A stretch of DNA of 5,055 nt from Singulisphaera sp. GP187 (GTDB lineage Bacteria; Planctomycetota; Phycisphaerae; Phycisphaerales; SM1A02), in assembly GCA_945896765.1 (NCBI GenBank), contig CAMDEL010000133.1, positions 1 to 5,055 on the forward strand, read 5' to 3'. Under the pieces are notes generated by a model. It did no database searches, was not told the DNA's origin, and saw nothing but the letters and a program-made list of their open reading frames with translations. Positions 1-5,055 of the stretch are shown one piece after another. Positions within the stretch are counted from its first letter, which is position 1; each line of letters starts with the position of its first letter. The translations under genes and the position numbers were made by a program.

Positions 1-1757
1 CCAAACTGTTTCAATTGCGGCACGCCACCTGAATCCGTTGGGAGAAAGAAAATCCAAAAAATCATCAGGCATATCAAAGGAAAACCCATAGCGAAAATGT
101 CAAAGATTCGTTCAAGACGACGAATTCTCATTGTGGCTGATCGAACGCCTCGGAAGCGGTTGATCCAGCGCAGCATGGCAAATTGCTCTGCAGATGCGCT
201 ACGAATTGTGTCGATGCCGCCAATAAATTGCAGCACCATTGTGGAAAGTTTTCCCTGTCCCTCCAAAATCACCGTCGAGAGTTGAGATCGACCAGCACTG
301 AGCAACACGCTGAAGAGAACAGCCACAGTCAGCAGACCTACTCCAATGAGTGCGGCAGTTGTATTGACATACAACATCACTGCGAGATACATCACCGAGA
401 AAACGCCAGCCATAATCGCCGAGATTGCCGCTCCAGACAGTATGGTTTGCAAATCACCCACCGACAAAATACGATCCGCAAGATCACCGCTTGTGAATGT
501 GCGGAAGACTTCGGTCGGCATTCGCAAGCAACGATCCAAGATTCCCCCAAGCGCTCGGCTTGCGATGCGAGTCTCTGCACGCAGCAAGAGATTCGAGACG
601 ACATACCCACACGCCGCGGCGGTGAGAGTTGTTCCTAGAAGAATGCAACCGAGGAAGACAAGCCCCATTTTATTCCCACTCGGCAAGACGCTTGCGACCA
701 GAACTCCAGTTGCAATTGGGATTGCAAGATTGACCAGAGAACCCAGACCAGAAATCACAAATGCGCGAATGAAATCCCGTTCAGACCCTTGGATCACGAA
801 GCGTAAAAATTTCGAGAGGGTTGATTGGTGGTTCGAGAGTGTGGGATGAAACTGCGATGCAACACCAGATAATCCAGATGCAAAAATTTTGTCGACGACG
901 ATTGGACCCTGCGTCGCCCCCGCGGAGTGAACATACGCCACCAATTTTCTCGCGACTGGCAAAATTGCAACGGGCGATTGATCGTCAGCTTTGAAAGCCA
1001 AGAGCGCGCCGACTCCAGAATTCCACCAACCCGCGTCAAGAAAAACTGGACGAATACCAAGACCAGCAACATGAGCAAAAATCTGTTCGGGACGTCGAGT
1101 GTTATCTCTTGGAATTCTGCTTGGAATTGTTGAAAGGTCGCAGCCGATGCTCTGGGCGATCTGCGTGCACGCGCGCACGATTGGTGGCAGTCGCGAATCG
1201 GGTAGTTCACGTGCATCCCCAGACTTCTGCGCAATCATTGATTTCAATTCTGCAGGAAATGCCAATCGCGCGCTTGCGACATTGACCAGTCGCCGCATAT
1301 GTCGCGCAAATGACGTTTCAATCACCGAGACTCCTCGGCGCGTCAGTTCCGTCGCGCATCGACTTCTCGCAAGAGCCAATGTCGCATTCGTCGGCAATGT
1401 AGATCCGCAAGCAGTAAGAGTCGAGCCAATTCCAATACACAGCGCAACTTCGAATGGAGAACCCACTGGCAAACTGTCAACTTTCGAGAATGGAATTCGG
1501 ATCGCCTCGGCTTCAGTGACTGGAACAATTTCCACTCCAGGAGCAAGCCCAATCAGCACAGCTCCCGGCGAGACGATGCCAATTCTGTGACGACGTTTTT
1601 GTGGAGAACTTCGTGCGAAAACCACGACGGGACCCTTCACGATCACGATGAAATCTTTGAAATTTCCCAAATCAATATGACTTCGCCGATCGATGTATAT
1701 GTTTTCGCCGCCAAGCGCGGCCGCCGCTTCAACTGCAGAAATCGTTGCATTACTCAT
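1..1757 (-). CDS. NHLM second ABC transporter without active C39 peptidase, partial (3' end beyond window edge)
   Basis: A minus-strand frame starting with ATG at 1757 stays open for 585 codons to the left edge. It was found by translating the reverse complement. It matches the NHLM ABC2 pattern (TIGR03797-like by memory). Residues 20-95 form a beta-rich N-terminal segment (VVVFARS, RRHRIGIVSPGAVLIGL, EAIRIPF) like the family's cyclic-nucleotide-domain-like start. Residues 188-280 carry the family block DSRLPPIVRAC, then IRPVFLDAGWWNSGVGALLAF, then PVAILP. This block sits where a C39 peptidase would be, but I see no Cys-His-Asp set. The permease part begins at about 328, with hydrophobic stretches near 331-358, 365-388, 443-463, 467-488 and 552-573. 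MPTEVFRTFTSGDLADRI (413-430) matches the conserved F-x-x-x-x-x-G-D-L-x-x-R element of exporter permeases. The ATPase domain (Walker A, signature, Walker B) should follow beyond position 1 and cannot be judged. In NHLM systems this protein is encoded beside the peptidase-containing transporter. A strong ribosome binding site and the ATGA overlap support the start. Confidence 0.9.
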   Translation of the reverse strand, partial: MSNATISAVEAAAALGGENIYIDRRSHIDLGNFKDFIVIVKGPVVVFARSSPQKRRHRIGIVSPGAVLIGLAPGVEIVPVTEAEAIRIPFSKVDSLPVGSPFEVALCIGIGSTLTACGSTLPTNATLALARSRCATELTRRGVSVIETSFARHMRRLVNVASARLAFPAELKSMIAQKSGDARELPDSRLPPIVRACTQIAQSIGCDLSTIPSRIPRDNTRRPEQIFAHVAGLGIRPVFLDAGWWNSGVGALLAFKADDQSPVAILPVARKLVAYVHSAGATQGPIVVDKIFASGLSGVASQFHPTLSNHQSTLSKFLRFVIQGSERDFIRAFVISGLGSLVNLAIPIATGVLVASVLPSGNKMGLVFLGCILLGTTLTAAACGYVVSNLLLRAETRIASRALGGILDRCLRMPTEVFRTFTSGDLADRILSVGDLQTILSGAAISAIMAGVFSVMYLAVMLYVNTTAALIGVGLLTVAVLFSVLLSAGRSQLSTVILEGQGKLSTMVLQFIGGIDTIRSASAEQFAMLRWINRFRGVRSATMRIRRLERIFDIFAMGFPLICLMIFWIFFLPTDSGGVPQLKQF

Positions 1758-3973
1758 GATACCTCTCCTGCAATCAGATTCTGATACACACCATCGAGCG
1801 CCAATAATTGGGCGTGGGTGCCGCGCTCCACAACGATGCCACCATCGAGCACAACAATTTCGTCAGCGTCTCGAATCGTGCTCAATCGGTGTGCAACAAC
1901 AAGGCATGTGATGCCTCGGCGACGAAGCGCCGCGTCCAGTGCAAGTTCGGTGACTGGATCAAGCGCGCTGGTTGCCTCATCCATAATCAATATTGCTGGT
2001 CTGCGGGAAAGTGCGCGGGCGATATCCAATCGTTGCGCTTCGCCTCCAGAAAAATTCGATCCGCCTTCGGAAATAATTTGATCGAGTCCGCCACGACTGA
2101 CAACCAGATCCAAAAGCTGCGCATCTTCGAGCGCCTCAACGATCCACGCATCAGGAATATCTACATTCCACAGCGAAAGATTCTCGCGAATTGTTCCTTC
2201 GAAAAATGCAGCCCGCTGAAAAACAGTTGCGACACTTGCAGCTCGCACATGCCTTGGAATATCTCCAAGAGAATGACCGTCAATCAAAATCTCGCCTTCC
2301 CACGGATCGATCAACCCCGCAGCGAGACGCGCAACAGTTGATTTGCCAGATCCAGTTCCTCCGACGATCGCGACGCGACCTCCCGAAGCGACCTTGAGTG
2401 AAAAATTCGCAAGCAGTGGCTCCTGACCATGACCATAGCCGAAGGTGATATTGCGCAACTCCAAGGCACCATCCGAATATTCAATTGCGTGCACATCGTC
2501 AACGCTCGGATCACATGCAAGTTGATCAACTGCATGACACATCACATCATCAAGTCGCGCGAGATCCGCTCGAACAGTCTGGATTTCTCGAATCAGTTCC
2601 GCCAACTGTGTCACTGGCGTCATAAACCCAAGTAAAAGAATCTGTAAACCAAGCAACATTCCAATTGATAAATCCCCTTGCATCACTTGCCATCCACCAA
2701 AGGAAAGAACGAGAACAGTCACAACGAATGCTTGGAACCACGCTGGAACAATGCTGACGGCATTCGAAAGCAAACTTGAGCGCTGGCGTGCAGCGCTGAC
2801 TCGCTCTGCGAATCCCATCGAGCGGCCAAAGAAATCTGCTTCGCGACCGCTGGCTTTTACGGACTCTAACGTCAGCAGTCCCGCAATAATTGCGCCCTGC
2901 TTCATGCCTTCTTGTTGTTGGAGCGAATGCGCCTGATCGACTCTCGATCGCGCCACGAAGAACAGCAGTGACAAAGTCGCGCAGACCGCGAGAAAAGAGA
3001 TGATTCCCATCGGAACATTGATCCACGAAATCGCTGCCAGAAAAGCGAGAAGCGTAAAAACCTGAATGATCGCGGGCGCAAACTTTGAAGCCAATAATCC
3101 CGCGACTGCATCATTGCTCGCCACGCGTTCTGCAATATCACCCGGATATCGCTGCGCAAAAAAGGTCGTTGGCATACGAAAGAGTTGTTGCAGAAAGTCA
3201 GACGTGCGCTCCAACGACAATTGCTGTTCCAGTCGCGCAAGAATCAGTTGCTGAATCACCATCAAGCCAGATTGAAGAATCAGCGCGATGACCGCTCCAC
3301 CGAGAATCCACTTCATCCAATCGGCGCGCTCTTCTGCGAGAACGCTGTCAACAAATGTGGCGGCAATTCCAGGTATTGCGACCATGGGCACGGCAAGCAG
3401 CAGACCAACAAACACAGTCAACCACACGGCGACGCCAGCGCCGCGCATCCAGCCCATGATCAAACTGAGAGATGAAGGTGGACTTCCAGTTTGTACGAAA
3501 TGTTCCCCAGGCTCCATCTGCACCACGAGGCCAGTGAATTCTTGATTGAACTCATCGGCCGAAACCAAACGCCGACCGAGTGCAGGATCCATAATGCGAT
3601 AACCACTCTTGGTCCATCCTTCTAAGACCACAAAATGATTCAGCCCCCAATACAGAATCGCAGGCAGTGTGATTTCATCAAAATTTTCTGGCTCGCATCG
3701 CAAGCCTTCTGCTTCAAGTCCAAAGTATCTTGCTGCACGCACGATGCGAAGTGCATTTGATCCATCGCGATCAACTCCAACTGCTTCGCGAACTTCTTCG
3801 AGCGGTCGATATGCACGAAAATGCCCAAGAATGCTGGCTAAACTTGCTGCTCCGCATTCAGCAGCAACCACTTGCATTGTCGTTGGCACCCGAGCCATGC
3901 GAGACTTTCCCGGTGGAACCTCAGGCGGAATTTCTTCAGAGTCAATTGGCTCTTCGGCGCTCAATGCACTCAT
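1754..3973 (-). CDS. NHLM peptidase-containing ABC transporter (C39 peptidase, permease and ATPase fused)
   Basis: This 739-residue inner-membrane protein should remove the leader from a precursor peptide and drive its export with ATP (NHLM ABC1, TIGR03796-like by memory). The N-terminal C39 domain spans about 27-155. It has a complete catalytic set: Gln34, Cys40 in AAECGAASLASIL, His113 in LNHFVVLEGW and Asp129 in MDPALG. The transmembrane domain spans about 165-475, with clear hydrophobic stretches near 181-208, 222-245, 298-318, 322-341 and 404-452. The ATPase domain spans about 503-735. It shows Walker A GGTGSGKS (538-545), the Q-loop VFQ (Gln586), signature FSGGEAQRLD (641-650), Walker B ILIMDE with Asp665 and Glu666, D-loop SALD (669-672) and the H-loop His695. 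Length is normal for the family, with no frameshift. The start overlaps the HlyD-like stop (ATGA) and the stop overlaps the start of the second transporter in the same way. The site before its own ATG is a weak match to Shine-Dalgarno, which fits translation coupled to the gene before it. Met26 is a possible alternative start, but the overlap favours the annotated one. Confidence 0.95.
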   Translation of the reverse strand: MSALSAEEPIDSEEIPPEVPPGKSRMARVPTTMQVVAAECGAASLASILGHFRAYRPLEEVREAVGVDRDGSNALRIVRAARYFGLEAEGLRCEPENFDEITLPAILYWGLNHFVVLEGWTKSGYRIMDPALGRRLVSADEFNQEFTGLVVQMEPGEHFVQTGSPPSSLSLIMGWMRGAGVAVWLTVFVGLLLAVPMVAIPGIAATFVDSVLAEERADWMKWILGGAVIALILQSGLMVIQQLILARLEQQLSLERTSDFLQQLFRMPTTFFAQRYPGDIAERVASNDAVAGLLASKFAPAIIQVFTLLAFLAAISWINVPMGIISFLAVCATLSLLFFVARSRVDQAHSLQQQEGMKQGAIIAGLLTLESVKASGREADFFGRSMGFAERVSAARQRSSLLSNAVSIVPAWFQAFVVTVLVLSFGGWQVMQGDLSIGMLLGLQILLLGFMTPVTQLAELIREIQTVRADLARLDDVMCHAVDQLACDPSVDDVHAIEYSDGALELRNITFGYGHGQEPLLANFSLKVASGGRVAIVGGTGSGKSTVARLAAGLIDPWEGEILIDGHSLGDIPRHVRAASVATVFQRAAFFEGTIRENLSLWNVDIPDAWIVEALEDAQLLDLVVSRGGLDQIISEGGSNFSGGEAQRLDIARALSRRPAILIMDEATSALDPVTELALDAALRRRGITCLVVAHRLSTIRDADEIVVLDGGIVVERGTHAQLLALDGVYQNLIAGEVS
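1762..1769 (-). promoter_or_regulatory. Strong ribosome binding site for the second ABC transporter
   Basis: On the minus strand the bases read AGGAGAGG, four bases before the ATG at 1757. The site lies inside the last codons of the first transporter (Ala-Gly-Glu-Val-Ser-stop). It supports the ATGA-overlapping start as the true one and is the only strong Shine-Dalgarno match among the three export genes. Confidence 0.8.
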
Positions 3974-4839
3974 GGCGACAAGCCATCATCTTGGCCGAAG
4001 CCAGGCAAGATAAGCGACGCTGGGCGAATCTCACGCACGATGATTTCGATGTCACACGGAGTTCCACTCGTCACTGTGCTTGGTCCGGACAAACGAGACG
4101 ACCATTGAAGTCCAGCTTTGCCCTGTGGATCCAGTTCGAGCGCAACAACAATTGCAGTGACGTTTCCAAATCGTTCTTGTATTGAAGCGACAATCGTTTG
4201 ACTCGGCACGCGTCCAAACATTTGATCAGGGCTCGTGACAAAATCGTCAATTGATTCAACCCGCCCGATCGCTTGAGCATCACCATATGAATCGCCGTGG
4301 CTGAACGAAATTCGAACTGGCATTCCTTCAACGACACGCTTTCCTTCGGCCAACGAAACGAATCCGATGCAGATTGGTTTGATATTCCCTGTGGCAATCA
4401 CCGCAATAATTTGACCGTTTGTGACAAAGTCCCAATCTTCGGCTTCAATAGATACAACGACTCCATCCTCGGACGCAAGAACTTGTCTATCTGCTTCTGT
4501 GGAACTTGAACTCTTGCAAATTGTGGCGATGCATTCTCCTGCCTTGACCCGATCTCCGGTGTGCTTATTCATCTTGCGAATCAGTCCTTCGCATGGCGCA
4601 TTCACCGTATCCAACCTCTCCCCGCGCACAAAAATTCCACTGCCCTGCACGGTCAAAGGAATACGCCCCACGAATCCCCAAGTCACGACCGCGAACAAAA
4701 GAAATCCAAGTGCTGACGTCAACACCCACATCTGAGGAGTGATCATTGGACTGAGAGAATTGAGTCGGTTGCGTCCACCCACCGATTGGATCGCTTGCGT
4801 TCTGAAAATCTTTGTTTCACCTTCAGCGCCAGAATGCAT
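3970..4839 (-). CDS. NHLM system HlyD-like membrane fusion protein, hairpin-less short form
   Basis: This 289-residue protein is the periplasmic adaptor expected in an NHLM peptide export system (HlyD branch, TIGR03794-like by memory). Residues 11-30 carry the family's IFR-x-x-A-x-x-x-x start. One membrane helix lies at about 38-58, followed by a beta-rich periplasmic part. Residues 64-108 look like the first lipoyl half-motif (APCEGLIRKM, then GDRVKAGECIATI). Residues 120-150 look like the second half (LASEDGVVVSI to NGQIIAVI). The C-terminus has the typical GLQWSS, SGTPCDIEIIVRE and RPASLILPG segments at 243-280. The two lipoyl halves are joined by only about 11 residues (109-119), where adaptors usually carry a long coiled-coil hairpin; relatives are often around 400 residues. 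The start at 4839 was chosen because the longer open frame up to 5043 overlaps apaG and adds 68 residues with no family resemblance. No clear ribosome binding site precedes it. The stop overlaps the next start as ATGA. The family is well supported; the exact start is less certain. Confidence 0.85.
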   Translation of the reverse strand: MHSGAEGETKIFRTQAIQSVGGRNRLNSLSPMITPQMWVLTSALGFLLFAVVTWGFVGRIPLTVQGSGIFVRGERLDTVNAPCEGLIRKMNKHTGDRVKAGECIATICKSSSSTEADRQVLASEDGVVVSIEAEDWDFVTNGQIIAVIATGNIKPICIGFVSLAEGKRVVEGMPVRISFSHGDSYGDAQAIGRVESIDDFVTSPDQMFGRVPSQTIVASIQERFGNVTAIVVALELDPQGKAGLQWSSRLSGPSTVTSGTPCDIEIIVREIRPASLILPGFGQDDGLSP

Positions 4840-4900
4840 TACAAACAAGAATACCGCTGAAAAAAGATTTCGTCGAATGCAGAACGCACGCAACAGTCTG
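4840..4900 (-). other. Short gap between apaG and the HlyD-like gene
   Basis: This 61-base interval separates the apaG stop from the most likely start of the HlyD-like gene. It holds a run of six A on the plus strand (T on the coding strand) at 4860-4865. No inverted repeat able to form a terminator hairpin sits in front of that run. I see no convincing -35/-10 pair and no clear Shine-Dalgarno sequence before the ATG at 4839. A promoter could be here or inside apaG, but the sequence alone does not show it. Confidence 0.4.
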
Positions 4901-5055
4901 TCAAGACGTCGGAGCGGCGAAATAGAAACGAGCGACCTGCGCTTCGAATGTTGACTTGTCTTCACGTTCGAAAAGAAAGTGTCCTTCCATCGTTCCCCAT
5001 GCTGTGGGCAATGGACAAAAACTGGAATACTCGAACGTTTCACCTACTGCCAAGT
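4901..5055 (-). CDS. apaG: ApaG family protein, C-terminal part (5' end beyond window edge)
   Basis: The minus-strand frame entering from the right edge stays open for 50 residues and ends with TGA at 4903-4901. It reads LAVGETFEYSSF, then GTMEGHFLF, then FEAQVARFYFAAP. This follows the C-terminal half of the ApaG/DUF525 fold, whose members carry G-E-x-F-x-Y-x-S, then G-x-M-x-G-x-Y/F, then a strand ending in F-x-L-x-x-P. ApaG proteins are about 125 residues long, so slightly less than half is present. The family is a cytoplasmic fibronectin-III-like beta sandwich, linked genetically to Co2+ resistance and Mg2+ efflux (CorD in Salmonella); its biochemical role is not settled. The gene points the same way as the export genes and ends 61 bases before the next start, so read-through is possible, but no functional link to peptide export is known. 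The family call is fairly secure; any role in this locus is not. Confidence 0.85.
   Translation of the reverse strand, partial: LAVGETFEYSSFCPLPTAWGTMEGHFLFEREDKSTFEAQVARFYFAAPTS

Noticed and set aside
183..849. Plus-strand open frames at 183-638 and 346-849
   Set aside because: They lie antisense to the second transporter, have biased low-complexity composition and no recognisable motifs. The minus-strand frame carries clear family sequence throughout.
794..1590. Minus-strand frame at 794-1234 and plus-strand frame at 1099-1590
   Set aside because: Both are out-of-frame shadows of the second transporter's N-terminal domain; neither has plausible domain content or a good start.
1..1757. Possible pseudogene or long non-coding region at the left end
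   Set aside because: Only short frames are obvious at first, but the minus-strand frame from 1757 is open to the window edge and matches the second NHLM transporter. It is simply cut by the window.
1808..3240. Open frames at 1808-2341 (plus), 2550-3026 (minus) and 2902-3240 (minus)
   Set aside because: All sit inside the intact first transporter in other frames and show no domain pattern of their own.
4840..4880. Intrinsic terminator between apaG and the HlyD-like gene
   Set aside because: There is a run of six T on the coding strand, but the only nearby palindrome (TTCG-A-CGAA) leaves a one-base loop and cannot form a hairpin.
4840..5043. N-terminal extension of the HlyD-like protein to an ATG at 5043 (357 residues)
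   Set aside because: The extra 68 residues are Arg/Ser/His-rich, resemble no adaptor N-terminus and overlap apaG in another frame. The family-like sequence begins just after the ATG at 4839.
1..5055. CRISPR array, transposon ends, tRNA or rRNA genes
   Set aside because: No spaced direct repeats, terminal inverted repeats, transposase motifs or RNA gene hallmarks were seen on either strand, and coding sequence fills nearly the whole window.

Overview
The window is a tightly packed, single-direction stretch of bacterial DNA. All genes lie on the minus strand, so transcription runs from the right edge to the left edge. It carries the export machinery of an NHLM-type system (nitrile hydratase leader microcin), the transporter set that processes and secretes ribosomally made peptides with long NHLP or Nif11-like leaders. 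This assignment comes from recognising family sequence patterns by eye; no database search was run.

In transcription order the layout is as follows. (1) The last 50 codons of an apaG-like gene enter from the right edge and end at 4901. (2) A 61-base gap follows. (3) An HlyD-like membrane fusion protein occupies 4839-3970 and lacks the usual alpha-helical hairpin. (4) A peptidase-containing ABC transporter occupies 3973-1754, with an N-terminal C39 domain, a transmembrane domain and a complete ATPase domain. (5) A second NHLM ABC transporter starts at 1757 and runs off the left edge after 585 codons, before its ATPase domain. The three export genes are joined by two ATGA start/stop overlaps, which points to one co-translated unit.

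Inferred working model: the C39 domain of the first transporter cuts the leader from a precursor peptide and the transporter moves the product across the inner membrane. The second transporter, which has a non-catalytic N-terminal region instead of an active C39 peptidase, works as its partner. The HlyD-like protein forms the periplasmic part. No precursor peptide or modification enzyme is visible here, so the cargo must be encoded outside the window.

The organism is probably Gram-negative, because ApaG and an HlyD-type adaptor are both present. GC content looks roughly balanced. NHLM clusters occur in several phyla, including Proteobacteria, Cyanobacteria and Planctomycetota, and I cannot place this window reliably in any of them. 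No RNA genes, mobile elements, CRISPR arrays or long repeats were seen.
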